Shown piece by piece: positions 27,636-36,424 of a DNA stretch of 64,000 nucleotides. Source of the DNA: Arthrobacter oryzae (GTDB taxonomy: Bacteria; Actinomycetota; Actinomycetes; Actinomycetales; Micrococcaceae). The DNA lies in assembly GCF_003634095.1 (NCBI RefSeq), contig NZ_RBIR01000006.1, positions 62,001 to 126,000 on the forward strand, given 5' to 3'. Under the pieces are notes generated by a model that ran no database searches, was not told the DNA's origin, and worked only from the letters and a program-made list of their open reading frames with translations. The stretch's first letter is position 1. Each line of letters starts with the position of its first letter. Position numbers and translations under genes: made by a program.

Positions 27636-27794
27636 GGCGGTTCATCCTTTGCAGCGCGGGGCGTTCAGTATTCAACGAGGTCTCTGCTTCTGAAACAGAG
27701 CGTACATGGGGGCGGCTGTGGTAGCGAGGGAGTATCGACGCGCCCGCCGATCTGGAGGACCATTAAAAGGCAATCACCATCAAGGAGGTCAGTG

Positions 27795-27983
27795 ATGTGC
27801 TATTCGAACTACAAGGATTTCGGGCGTGACACCAGGAAGGATGCCGCCCGGGAACCCAAGGAGCGCCGGGCGCCCCGGGCGGAGGCAAAGGACTTCAAGT
27901 TCTGGGCCTTCCCTCGCCGCAGCAAGGAGTTCACTGTCGAGGAACCGGAGAAAGTTGTGGACCGGTCCCGCGAGAAGGTTTAA
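27795..27983 (+). CDS. Small, highly charged hypothetical protein
   Basis: 62 residues from ATG 27795, with a textbook AAGGAGG at 6-base spacing; the GTG one codon earlier is too close to it. The protein is rich in Arg, Lys, Glu and Asp, with no hydrophobic segment and one cysteine at position 2. I do not recognise a family. The very strong ribosome-binding site argues that it is real. Confidence 0.65.
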   Translation: MCYSNYKDFGRDTRKDAAREPKERRAPRAEAKDFKFWAFPRRSKEFTVEEPEKVVDRSREKV

Positions 27984-28048
27984 CAATACGATCTGATTCA
28001 AACGGCCGCTGGATCGACGCAGGAACCTGTGCCGGTTCGGCGGCCGGT

Positions 28049-28627
28049 TTACGGCCGGGCCGGCTGGCGCAGGCCGATCGCTGCGGAGAGGCCCAGGAGT
28101 ATGCCGCTGAGCGCCAGCAGCGATCCGCCGGCGAGGACGCTCTGCCCTTCCGGTCCGGGAGTCTTCGGTCCTGTCCCGGCGCCCGGCCGTTGCCCGGTTG
28201 AAGAAACCCCGTTCTGTCCCGCATCCGATGCTCGAGGCGTGGCAGTAATTGGAGCGCCCGGGGCGGGGACTGCCCGGGGCGACGGGGCCGTGGCGTTGCC
28301 TTGGCCCGCAGAGGAAACGGGGGCCGGCGTCGGGGGCGTCGGAACCTGCGCGGGCTGGGCGGTCTGCCCCTGTGACCCCGGCTGCGGCGGGGCCTCGGAA
28401 ACTGTCGGCGTCGGCGCCGCACTTGAGGGCGGCGGTGACGGTTTCCCGGGCGCAGTGGTCGGCGTCGGGGAGGCCGACGGCGGCGGTGGGGCGGGACAGA
28501 TCTTCACGGGCACGAGTCCGGCGGGCGCACACGGTGCAGCCGTGGCGGGCAATGCCAGGACCAGCGGCGCGGCCGCGAGCACCAAGGCCGCGACCGACGT
28601 GTAACAGGCCTTCCGGGTGGAGTTCAT
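28049..28627 (-). CDS. Secreted Pro/Ala-rich protein with C-terminal membrane anchor
   Basis: 192 residues from ATG 28627 (ATG 28636 is possible; the GGGGAGG abutting 28627 is too close for a normal site). A Sec signal peptide ending near LPATAA leads to a short segment with two cysteines (PCAPAGLVPVKICP), then about 110 residues of Pro/Ser/Thr/Ala linker, one transmembrane helix and a short basic tail. It looks like a wall-spanning surface protein; no LPXTG motif is visible. It is divergent from a similarly built protein at 28886. Confidence 0.72.
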   Translation of the reverse strand: MNSTRKACYTSVAALVLAAAPLVLALPATAAPCAPAGLVPVKICPAPPPPSASPTPTTAPGKPSPPPSSAAPTPTVSEAPPQPGSQGQTAQPAQVPTPPTPAPVSSAGQGNATAPSPRAVPAPGAPITATPRASDAGQNGVSSTGQRPGAGTGPKTPGPEGQSVLAGGSLLALSGILLGLSAAIGLRQPARP

Positions 28628-28885
28628 CCTCCCCATCGTAGGGTTCGGCCGCGCTCCCGCCGGGAATTCCGGCCCGGTGAGGCCCCTTTTCGGTGAACAA
28701 AAACGGTGTTCGTCACCGGAGGCGCCATCACCTGCGCCACCTCCAACGGTCCAGACAACGGGCAGCAGTCGAGACGGCTCGTCCCGCGGACAGGCAACGT
28801 GCCGCCTTTCCGGTGGCGTTCGATTCGGCACCGTTCAGTTAGGCTTTCCATTGATCGGCACTTGACCAGTCTTGGGGGATACACC

Positions 28886-29470
28886 TTGAAAACGACCACA
28901 CGCTCCGCCGTCCTGGCCAGCCTGACGGCCGCTGCCGCGCTGGCGCTGGGCACGGCCGCGCCGGCCCAGGCGGGCTGCTCGAATGTCGTCACCAAAGGTG
29001 TCGCCGTCTGCGCCCCGGGGAGTACCGGTTCCCCGGCCCCCGCTGTCCCGGTCTACGCTCCGCCACCTGCCCGGGCCGACGTCCCCATGGTTCCGGCCCC
29101 GGCATCGAGCAGTTACCCGCCGGCCGCGCCGAGCCAGCCCGTGAAGGGCTTTGCCCCGACGGAGGATCCCGTCATCGCCGGCGTCCCCGCAGAGGCGCCG
29201 ACCGCCGGGCCATCTCCGAGCGGGACCGCCGCCGCCACCCCGTCAGCAACACCGGGCACGGCCACCTCCCTTGCTGCCACGCAAGACGCGTCAATGGCCC
29301 CGTCACCCGGGCAGATCCAAGACGAGAAGACGTCGCAGACCGACGCCGGCACACCTGTGGGGTTCATCGTCGGCAGCCTCGCTGTACTGCTGCTCGCGGC
29401 CGGCGCCTGGCAGTGGCGGCGGACCCGGAAGCCCCGCCACGCCGGAGGCACCGGGGCATCGCGGCGGTAA
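28886..29470 (+). CDS. Secreted Pro/Ala-rich protein with C-terminal membrane anchor
   Basis: 194 residues from TTG 28886, preceded by GGGGGA at 5-base spacing. Signal peptide ending AAPAQA, a two-cysteine head (GCSNVVTKGVAVCAPG), about 120 residues of Pro/Ala/Ser/Thr linker, one transmembrane helix and a basic tail (RRTRKPR). Same architecture and similar spacing of the two head cysteines as the divergent gene at 28049-28627, so the two are probably diverged paralogues. Function unknown. Confidence 0.75.
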   Translation: MKTTTRSAVLASLTAAAALALGTAAPAQAGCSNVVTKGVAVCAPGSTGSPAPAVPVYAPPPARADVPMVPAPASSSYPPAAPSQPVKGFAPTEDPVIAGVPAEAPTAGPSPSGTAAATPSATPGTATSLAATQDASMAPSPGQIQDEKTSQTDAGTPVGFIVGSLAVLLLAAGAWQWRRTRKPRHAGGTGASRR

Positions 29471-29504
29471 GTGGCGGCGTTTTCGCAGCACTGAATGACA
29501 CGCC

Positions 29505-29906
29505 TTAGCGGCCGTCGTACTCCTCGTCTGTGATGTGCTCGCCCCAGGTGGTGGTCTTGGCGGGGTCGTCGCCGTTTTGGAGCATGGCGATGTGTTCCAT
29601 GAAGCAGCCGGGGGCGGCGGCGTGCCAGTGTTCTTCTCCGGGCGGCGTGTAGAGCGTCTGGCCCGGATGAACATCGATGATCTTCCCGTCCCGGGTACCA
29701 AAACGGCCTACTCCCTGGGTGACGCGCAGGTACTGGCCGTGCTCGTGGGAGTGCCAGGCGGTACGTGCTCCGGACGCGAAGCGGACGGTCGCGACCACCA
29801 TCGTCTGGTCGGACTCGTGGGGAAGCGCGATCGGATCCAGCCACACGTCCCCGGCGAACTGGGCTGCCGGGTTTTTCGTGGTGGGCACGGAGGGTTCGAT
29901 GTTCAT
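29505..29906 (-). CDS. Cupin domain protein
   Basis: 133 residues, single cupin barrel. Metal-binding motif 1 is WHSHEHGQYLRVTQGVG and motif 2 is PGEEHWHAA. It follows a carboxymuconolactone decarboxylase-family gene by 8 bases, a common pairing in which both are small oxidoreductase or isomerase-like proteins. Last gene of the five-gene minus-strand operon starting at 33771. Confidence 0.9.
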   Translation of the reverse strand: MNIEPSVPTTKNPAAQFAGDVWLDPIALPHESDQTMVVATVRFASGARTAWHSHEHGQYLRVTQGVGRFGTRDGKIIDVHPGQTLYTPPGEEHWHAAAPGCFMEHIAMLQNGDDPAKTTTWGEHITDEEYDGR

Positions 29907-29914
29907 GATGTTCC

Positions 29915-30247
29915 TTATTTGTTGTCGGTGAAAAGCTGCTTGGCGACGCCCATCGCAGACATTCCCTTTGGCCAGCCGGCATAGAGCGTGACATGGGTGA
30001 TGGCTTCGATGAGCTCCTCCCGGGTCACGCCGTTCTCGACGGCGCGGCCAAGATGGGAACCCAACTGGTCGGTGTTCCCGCCGGCGGTGAGCACGGCTAC
30101 GGTGATGAGACTGCGGTCCCGGGCGCTCAGTTCGGGCCGGTTCCAGACGTCCTCGAAGAGCATGTCGTCGGTGAGCTCGGCGAGCTTCGGCGCAAAGTCG
30201 CCGAACATCTTTCGGCCGCCTCCGAGCTGCTTGGGCTGGTCAGTCAT
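29915..30247 (-). CDS. Carboxymuconolactone decarboxylase family protein
   Basis: 110 residues from ATG 30247 with AGAAGGA upstream. CMD fold: ELSARDRSLITVAVLTA and SHLGRAVENGVTREELIEAI, followed by HVTLYAGWPKGMSAM. It lacks the CxxC pair of AhpD-type enzymes, so it is more likely a decarboxylase-like or accessory protein than a peroxidase. Fourth gene in the operon. Confidence 0.9.
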   Translation of the reverse strand: MTDQPKQLGGGRKMFGDFAPKLAELTDDMLFEDVWNRPELSARDRSLITVAVLTAGGNTDQLGSHLGRAVENGVTREELIEAITHVTLYAGWPKGMSAMGVAKQLFTDNK

Positions 30248-30291
30248 GGTGATCCTTCTTTCGATCTGTAGGGGTCTGCCCGCCACTGCTG

Positions 30292-31308
30292 TCACCGTCG
30301 GCGCGCCGCTGGCGCCAGTTCGTGGGTGCCGTAGCTGTTGTCGTCGGGGTTGACGGTGACTCCGGGCGCGACGAGTTGGTCGATGCGGTCCAGCACGTCG
30401 GTGCTCAGTGTGACGTCGGCGGCGGGCAGGTAGGACTCGAGCTGCTCCATGGTGCGCGGCCCGACGATGGCTGCCGTGACGCCTGGGTGGTTGATCACGA
30501 ACGCGATGGCCAGCTCGATGAGCGTCAGCCCGGTTTGCTCGGCGAGCTGGGCAAGGTCTTCGACGATGTCGAGTTTCCGCTGGTTGGCCGGGCTTGTCAT
30601 ATCGAACCGGGCGCCCGGACGCGCGGAAGAGGCAGGCACGGACGCTGCGTCTTTGCGCCAGCGCCCTGAGAGCCAGCCGCCGCTGAGCGGGCTGTAGGTG
30701 AGGGTGCCCATGCCGTGGCGTTGCACCGTCGGGAGGATGTCTTCCTCGATGCCGCGGACCAGGATCGAGTAGGGCGGCTGCTCGGTGACGAACCGCTCCA
30801 GGTTGCGGGCCCGCGAGGCCCACTGGGCTTCGACGATCTGGGATCCGGAGTACGACGAGGAGCCGATGTAACGGACCTTCCCTTGGCGCACGAGATCGGT
30901 GAGGGCGCCGAGGGTCTCCTCGACGTCGCTGTCCGGGCTGGGCCGGTGGACCTGGTAGAGGTCGATGTAGTCGGTGTTCAGGCGGCGGAGGGAGTTTTCG
31001 ACCTCGCGGATGACCCAGCGGCGGGATCCGCCGCGCTGGTTGGGGTCTTCGCTCATGGGCATGAAGAACTTCGTGGCGAGGAATACGTCGTCGCGCCGGC
31101 CTTCCAGTGCCTGCCCGACGATTTCCTCGGATGCCCCGCCGGAGTAGACGTCGGCGGTGTCGATGAAGTTTATGCCGGCGTCGAGGGCGCGGTGGACGAT
31201 GCGGATGGAGTCCGCGGTGTCCTTGTTGCCCCAGGGGCCGAACATCATCGCGCCGAGGCACAGAGGGCTGACCTGCACGCCGGTGCGGCCAAGGGGACGG
31301 TATTCCAT
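30292..31308 (-). CDS. Aldo/keto reductase (YajO/Kv-beta-like)
   Basis: 338 residues. NADPH-dependent TIM barrel: MEYRPLGRTGVQVSPL opens the protein, FIDTADVYSGGASEEIVG holds the catalytic Asp and Tyr, and LATKFFMP holds the catalytic Lys; the proton-relay His is in YQVHRP. The C-terminal VTAAIVGPRTMEQLES contacts the cofactor. Reduces carbonyl compounds; third gene of the operon, with a second aldo/keto reductase upstream. Confidence 0.93.
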   Translation of the reverse strand: MEYRPLGRTGVQVSPLCLGAMMFGPWGNKDTADSIRIVHRALDAGINFIDTADVYSGGASEEIVGQALEGRRDDVFLATKFFMPMSEDPNQRGGSRRWVIREVENSLRRLNTDYIDLYQVHRPSPDSDVEETLGALTDLVRQGKVRYIGSSSYSGSQIVEAQWASRARNLERFVTEQPPYSILVRGIEEDILPTVQRHGMGTLTYSPLSGGWLSGRWRKDAASVPASSARPGARFDMTSPANQRKLDIVEDLAQLAEQTGLTLIELAIAFVINHPGVTAAIVGPRTMEQLESYLPAADVTLSTDVLDRIDQLVAPGVTVNPDDNSYGTHELAPAARRR

Positions 31309-31344
31309 GGTGGTTCCTTCTCTCGGTCTTTGGCTGCGGCGGTC

Positions 31345-32226
31345 TCAGGCCTCGGGGATGACCATGGCGAAGCGCTCCTCGCGGGCCTCGTCAGGGTCCG
31401 GTCCGTTCCGCATTCCGGTGTCGAGCGCGTCGATGGCGCCGAGTTCGTCCGCACTGAGTTCGAAGTCGAAGACATCGAAGTTTTCGGCGATGCGTGCCGG
31501 GTTGGTCGATTTCGGGATGGCTGAGCGGCCCTGCTGCAGGTGCCAGCGGAGCATGACCTGGGCCGGGCTCTTGCGGTGCGCCTGGGCGATGGTGGCGATT
31601 GCCGGGTCTTCCATGACGTTCCGGCGGTCCTGGCCCCACCCCGGGTAGAAGGTGATCCCTCCGATCGGTGACCAGGCCTGGGTAAGGATCCCGTGCCGGG
31701 CATCGGCTGCCTGTACGTCCGGCTGGGTGAAGTAGGGGTGCAGCTCGATCTGGTTCACGGCCGGGACGACGTCGGTCGATTCGAGCAGTTCCTTCAGGTG
31801 GTGCGGCATGAAGTTGCTGACGCCGATCGCCCGCACGCGCCCGTCAGCCAGCAGACGTTCGAGTGCCTTGTACGCGGCGATGGTTTTCTCGAACCGGTCA
31901 GGCGCTGGCTGGTGCAGGATGAGCAGGTCCAGGTAGTCCACGCCGAGTTTTCGCGTTGCTTTGTCCCACGCGTGCAAGGTCTGGTCGTAGCCGTAGTCAC
32001 TGACCCAGACCTTGGTCTCGATGAACACCTCCGATCGATCCAGGCCCGAGCTGCGGATCCCCGCACCGACCTCACGCTCGTTGCCGTACGCGGCGGCCGT
32101 ATCGATGTGCCGGTAGCCGGTGGCCAGTGCGGCCTCGACAGCGGCCGTGGTCTGCTCGGGGGCGCTTTGGAAGACGCCCAGGCCAAGAGCTGGCATCGTG
32201 ATGCCGTTGTTGAGAGTAAGTTTCAT
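31345..32226 (-). CDS. Aldo/keto reductase (2,5-diketo-gluconate reductase-like)
   Basis: 293 residues from ATG 32226 (AAAGG lies 7 bases upstream; ATG 32232 is too close to it). The AKR signatures are GYRHIDTAAAYGNEREVG with catalytic Asp and Tyr, IETKVWVSDYGYD with Lys, LILHQP with His, and IPKSTNPARIAENFDVF for NADPH. AKR5-like class, distinct from the neighbouring reductase. Second gene in the operon. Confidence 0.93.
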   Translation of the reverse strand: MKLTLNNGITMPALGLGVFQSAPEQTTAAVEAALATGYRHIDTAAAYGNEREVGAGIRSSGLDRSEVFIETKVWVSDYGYDQTLHAWDKATRKLGVDYLDLLILHQPAPDRFEKTIAAYKALERLLADGRVRAIGVSNFMPHHLKELLESTDVVPAVNQIELHPYFTQPDVQAADARHGILTQAWSPIGGITFYPGWGQDRRNVMEDPAIATIAQAHRKSPAQVMLRWHLQQGRSAIPKSTNPARIAENFDVFDFELSADELGAIDALDTGMRNGPDPDEAREERFAMVIPEA

Positions 32227-32304
32227 GTTCATGCCTTTCACGGTATTCAGAGGTGCGCGGTTGTGGGAGGGCACATCATTACCTCCATCACGCTCTCCAG
32301 CAGC

Positions 32305-33771
32305 TCAGCGGACGGGCTCGGCCTCCGGCACGGGCACGGCCATCCGGGGAGTCCGGGTGCGGCGGGCGGCCAGGTCTGCAGGCAGGATGAGGGCGGCGGT
32401 GACGGCCAGGGCCAGGAGCAGCAGGACGCTGCCCGTGGTGAGCGCGGCACTGACCTGCGCGGCGAGGTGCGCTACGGCGGACCCCGTGGCGGGGACGGTC
32501 GCTGCGGCCGCGGCCGCGACCGCGATGCCGAGCCCGAGGCAGGTGCCTACTTGGTGGAAGGTGTTCACAAGGCCCGATGCGGCGCCGGCGTCGGAGACGG
32601 GGGCGCCGATGATGCCGAACGAGGTCAGTGGCGCGAAGGCCAGGCCCTGGCCGGCGCCGATGAGGATCATGGGCAGGGCCACTCCGGTCAGGTATGCGGA
32701 GTCGACGCGGACCCGGCTGAGCCAGAACATCCCTGCCAGGGTCAGTAGGATCCCGGTGAGCAGCGGCACCGAGCCCGGCAGCCGCACTGCCAGCCGCGGG
32801 ATGGCCATTGCGACGGCGAAGTTGACCGCCGTCATGGGCAGGAAGCCGAGCCCGGCCTGCAGCGGGTCGAAGCCGAGGACTTCCTGCAGGAACTGGGTGG
32901 TGAAGAAGAAGAACGCGATCATCGCACCCAAGTACAGGAAGCGGGCCACGTAGGCGCCGGTGCGGCGGCGGCTCGCGAACAGCCGCAGCGGCATGATCGG
33001 CTGGGCCGCCCTGCGCTCGATCAGGACGAACACGGCCAGGAGCACAAGGCCGGCGGTGACGGCGGTGAGCGTCACGGGGGAGGCCCAGCCGGCGTCGACG
33101 GTGTTGATGACGCCGAACACCAGAGCCCCGACCCCCAGCGTGGCGCTCAGCGCGCCGAACACGTCGAAGCGTCCGCGCGCCCGGCCTGTTTCCGGGATGA
33201 ACCGCGGCGCGAGGGCGATCATCGCGGCGCCAATGGGTACGTTCACGAAGAACCCGGCACGCCAGGAGATCCAGTGGGCCAGCGCCCCGCCGATGACCAG
33301 GCCAAGGCTGGCGCCGATCCCCGCGGTCGCGCCGTACAAGGCGACGGCCCGGGTGCGCTCGCGGCCCTCCGGGAAGCTCGCCGTGAGCAGGGACAGCGAG
33401 GCGGGCGCGACGATCGCGGCCCCGATGCCTTGGACGGCGCGGCTGGCGATCGCCCACCAGCCCGCCGGGGCCAGCCCGATCAGCAGGGACGCGATCGAGA
33501 ACACCACCAGTCCGAACACGAACACCCGGCGGCGTCCGAGCAGGTCTCCTGCCCGGGCGCCGAGGAGTAGCAGGCCGCCGAAGACCAGCGTGTAGGCGTC
33601 CTGGACCCAGGAGAGCTCCCCGGTGCTCAGCCGCAGGTCTGCCTGCAGGCTCGGCAGGGCGGTGAAGATGACCGAGTTGTCCAGCAGGATCATGAAGTAA
33701 CTGGCCAGGATGATCGCCAGGATCGCTGCCGGGTGGGGAGCGGGTGTGGGTTCAGGTTTCATGCTTTCCAT
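32305..33771 (-). CDS. MFS efflux transporter, EmrB/QacA type (14 TM)
   Basis: 488 residues from ATG 33771 (ATG 33762 possible). About 14 transmembrane segments. Motif C/D1 region LLDNSVIFTALPSLQADL in TM1, motif A GARAGDLLGRRRVFVFG, and motif WRAGFFVNVPIGAAM are typical. Exports toxic compounds. First gene of a minus-strand operon with two aldo/keto reductases, a CMD protein and a cupin, so the unit looks like a response to a reactive carbonyl or quinone-like compound (inference). The divergent XRE regulator probably controls it. Confidence 0.92.
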   Translation of the reverse strand: MESMKPEPTPAPHPAAILAIILASYFMILLDNSVIFTALPSLQADLRLSTGELSWVQDAYTLVFGGLLLLGARAGDLLGRRRVFVFGLVVFSIASLLIGLAPAGWWAIASRAVQGIGAAIVAPASLSLLTASFPEGRERTRAVALYGATAGIGASLGLVIGGALAHWISWRAGFFVNVPIGAAMIALAPRFIPETGRARGRFDVFGALSATLGVGALVFGVINTVDAGWASPVTLTAVTAGLVLLAVFVLIERRAAQPIMPLRLFASRRRTGAYVARFLYLGAMIAFFFFTTQFLQEVLGFDPLQAGLGFLPMTAVNFAVAMAIPRLAVRLPGSVPLLTGILLTLAGMFWLSRVRVDSAYLTGVALPMILIGAGQGLAFAPLTSFGIIGAPVSDAGAASGLVNTFHQVGTCLGLGIAVAAAAAATVPATGSAVAHLAAQVSAALTTGSVLLLLALAVTAALILPADLAARRTRTPRMAVPVPEAEPVR

Positions 33772-33775
33772 GCAA

Positions 33776-33805
33776 CCGTGAATCCTCACGGGCCGGGAGT
33801 CACGG
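33776..33805. promoter_or_regulatory. Candidate operator between MFS operon and XRE regulator
   Basis: Perfect inverted repeat CCGTGAATCCTCACGG (33776-33791), with a third TCACGG half-site at 33800-33805, inside the 93-base divergent intergenic region and only 4 bases upstream of the MFS start codon. Confidence 0.5.
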
Positions 33806-33864
33806 CCGTTCCGGGTAATGCCAGTCCCTCCCTCGTCCCCGCAACCGCGGGTAGCGTGGATGCC

Positions 33865-34746
33865 ATGACACACAGCGACGACGTGCGGAAATTCCTGACC
33901 TCCCGCCGTGCACGGATCACGCCCGAGGAGGCCGGCCTGCCGGTCTACGGTGGCAACCGGCGCGTTGCCGGGTTGCGCCGCGAGGAAGTCGCCATGCTCG
34001 CCGGGATGAGCATCGACTACTACATCCGCCTGGAGCGGGGAAACCTCTCCGGGGCCTCGGACAGTGTGCTGGAAGCCTTGGGGCGTGCATTGAAGCTCGA
34101 CGACGCCGAGACGGCACACCTCTTTGACCTGGCCCGGGCAGCCACCGCCTCCCCCCGGGTGCGGCCCAAGCGCAGCCCGCAGACGGTGCGGCCGAGTGTG
34201 CAGCGCGTCATCGATGCGATCACGACGGCGCCGGCCTGGGTCCGCAACGACCGTGGGGATGTCCTGGCTTCGAACGAACTGGGCCGGGCGCTCTACCTGG
34301 ACCTGATGGCAGAGCAAACCACCCCGCCGAACAGCGCCCGCTTCACCTTCCTGAACCCGAAAGCGCGGGAGTTCTTCGCCGATTGGGAACGCGCGGCGGA
34401 TGACATCGTCGCAGTCCTGCGTTCCACCGCCGGGAAAAACCCGTACGACAAGGACCTCACGGACCTGATCGGTGAACTCTCCACCCGCAGCGAGGAGTTC
34501 CGCACCCGGTGGGCCCGGCACGACGTGAAGTACCACCGTGCCGGCCGCAAACGGCTCCACCACCCGATCGTGGGGGACCTGGACCTGAGCTTTGAGGCGC
34601 TCGAGCTGCCCGCGGACCCGGGATTGCGCATCAACGTGTACACGGCCGACCCAGGGACGCCCTCCGAGGACGCGCTGAAAGTCCTCGCCAGCTGGGCCGC
34701 GACCCAGCGTGAAACGACGCCGGCCGCGGTCACGGAGAACACATGA
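33865..34746 (+). CDS. XRE-family regulator with MmyB-like ligand domain
   Basis: 293 residues from ATG 33865. N-terminal helix-turn-helix (VAGLRREEVAMLAGMSIDYY, about 33-52) preceded by the class-typical RRARITPEEAGLPVYG. The C-terminal two thirds are an MLTR/PAS-like sensor domain typical of MmyB regulators (AWVRNDRGDVLASNELGRAL). Members usually sit next to dehydrogenase or reductase genes they repress. Its 3' end overlaps a truncated NAD(P)-binding gene by 4 bases and it faces away from the MFS/reductase operon. Confidence 0.92.
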   Translation: MTHSDDVRKFLTSRRARITPEEAGLPVYGGNRRVAGLRREEVAMLAGMSIDYYIRLERGNLSGASDSVLEALGRALKLDDAETAHLFDLARAATASPRVRPKRSPQTVRPSVQRVIDAITTAPAWVRNDRGDVLASNELGRALYLDLMAEQTTPPNSARFTFLNPKAREFFADWERAADDIVAVLRSTAGKNPYDKDLTDLIGELSTRSEEFRTRWARHDVKYHRAGRKRLHHPIVGDLDLSFEALELPADPGLRINVYTADPGTPSEDALKVLASWAATQRETTPAAVTENT

Positions 34747-34952
34747 GCCACCGTCCCTCCAAGGTGCTCATCGTCGGCGCCACCGGCAGCATCGGCCGCT
34801 ACGCCGTGGCCGAGGCGCTAAGACAGGGCTATGCGGTCCGGGCGCTCGATGCGGCCGAAGATGTTGTCGACCTCCCAACGGAGCGTGAGCCCGAAATGTT
34901 CCGTGCCGACCTCGCCGCAATCACGGCGGGAAGCCTCAAAGCCGGGGACTAG
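34743..34952 (+). pseudogene. Truncated NAD(P)-binding (SDR/NmrA-like) gene
   Basis: Only 69 residues. VLIVGATGSIGRYAVAEAL is an intact Rossmann nucleotide-binding start and YAVRALDAAEDV the second strand, but intact SDR/NmrA proteins have more than 200 residues, and nothing downstream continues the fold. The last 25 residues do not resemble the family. It overlaps the XRE gene (ATGA), suggesting it was once an operon partner, now deleted internally. Confidence 0.65.
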
Positions 34953-35092
34953 ACCCAGGCCTGCACTCCGCATGGCAGTTACGGGCCGCTACGCGGCTAC
35001 AGGGCGGGGGAAAGACGCCTTAGCTGTGGTGCGCCGGCTCGGATTCGCTTACGCTGTCACCGGAGCCGATGATGATGGGGGTAGGGGCACCG

Positions 35093-36252
35093 ATGAGTGA
35101 GCCGGGGGAACCGCAGCGTATGCCGCCGTGGAAGCATGACGAGACGGCCGGAAACCCGGTCCCGCCCGAGGGCTGGCACAACCCGGCCCCGCTGCCACCG
35201 GGCTGGGACGCCAGCCGGGTCTATACCTACTCCTCCTTCCAGGACCCCCGTGCCCGCGTCGCACCGCCGACCCGGCCCTTCCGGGGCGCGCTCAAGGTCA
35301 CCGCGGCCGTTACCGCCGGCGCGCTCCTCTTCACCTTCAGCCTTTACCTGCATGGTTACCTGAAACCGTCGGCGCGCTCCTCTTCACCTTCAGCCTTTAC
35401 CTGCATGGTTACCTGAAACCGTCGGCGTTCCTCGGCGGCCCCGCGCAAGCTACAGTCCCCGCGAAAGCTCCCGGTACCGGCGGATCCGGACCCTTGATTT
35501 ACCACACAGGCCAGGACCCCGCCGGGTCTCAGGCACCGGCTAATTCTGATGGGTCCGTGCCCCTCACCGGCTACCCGACCCCGGGCCACGAAGAGGCCGC
35601 GGCCCCGCTCGGCCGGCCCGCGCCGGTGTCCGTCATGTCCGCCGCCTACGCTTTCATGGACAAGGACGATAGCGGGCACCCGGTCAGGTACGACCCGTGC
35701 CGGCCTATCCACTACGTCACACGCGCCGCCAACTCACCCGCCGCCGGACCGGAGCTCATCCAGCAGGCCATCGCCGATGTCTCCCGCGCCACCGGGCTGG
35801 TGTTCATTGACGACGGGCCTACCACCGAGGCGCCGTCAGACGAACGCGAGCCCTACCAGCCGGACCGGTACGGGGACCGGTGGGCGCCGGTGCTCATCGC
35901 CTGGGAGACCACCGCCGAGGAGCCCCGCTTCACCAACCCCGACGAGGGATACACCATCCTGGGCATCGGCGGCAGCGAGGACGTCAGCATCGGGGACACG
36001 GACTTCACCTACGTCAGCGGCCAGCTAAAACTGAACGCGCCCGGCCTGCACTCCATCATCGAAGATGAAGGCCCGGCCCAGGCCCGTGGCACCATCGAAC
36101 ACGAACTCGGCCACCTTGTGGGCCTTGACCACGTCAAGGACCCGACCCAGCTGATGAACCCGACCGACTCTGCCGGCTTGAACAGCTACCAGGCCGGGGA
36201 CCTTGCCGGCCTGGCCATTCTCGGCCAGGGGGAGTGCCGGCCCGGAATCTGA
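35093..36252 (+). pseudogene. Membrane-anchored metzincin-type metalloprotease, split by a 53-bp duplication
   Basis: The N-terminal part (from ATG 35093) reads a 75-residue Pro-rich cytoplasmic region and a transmembrane helix (ALLFTFSLYLHGY), then stops at 35416 because of a perfect 53-bp tandem duplication (35317-35422). Removing one copy joins it in frame to the downstream part, which runs to 36252 and contains the zinc site HELGHLVGLDH (HExxHxxGxxH) at about 36103-36135. The restored protein would be about 368 residues: a single-pass membrane protein with an extracellular zinc protease domain. As sequenced it is broken; restart at TTG 35494 would lose the anchor. Confidence 0.85.
35317..35422. 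repeat. Perfect 53-bp tandem duplication inside the metalloprotease gene
   Basis: Unit 1 is 35317-35369 and unit 2 is 35370-35422, identical throughout, with 5 more matching bases after unit 2. Since 53 is not a multiple of three, the frame shifts. The unit covers the transmembrane segment. Confidence 0.97.
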
Positions 36253-36316
36253 CCGGGGGAGGGGGCGGTCCGCGAAGGCAGCGTCATCGCCAGTTACACG
36301 GCGGATCAGCGCGTGT

Positions 36317-36424
36317 TTAGCCCCTTGAGTTCCGGCGTCTAGCGTGCAGTACTGCCCACGCAATGAAGGTGACAAGGAACGCTACGGGCAATAGCACCAA
36401 CGGGTTCCAGCCCTTGAATGTCAT
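36317..36424 (-). CDS. 35-residue single-pass membrane protein
   Basis: ATG 36424 is preceded by GAGG at 7-base spacing and opens a 35-codon frame. After MTFKGWNP it has one hydrophobic helix (LVLLPVAFLVTFIAWAVL) and then a basic tail, HARRRNSRG. This positive-inside pattern is that of small bacterial membrane proteins. It lies between genes and has no overlapping competitor. No family recognised. Confidence 0.5.
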   Translation of the reverse strand: MTFKGWNPLVLLPVAFLVTFIAWAVLHARRRNSRG

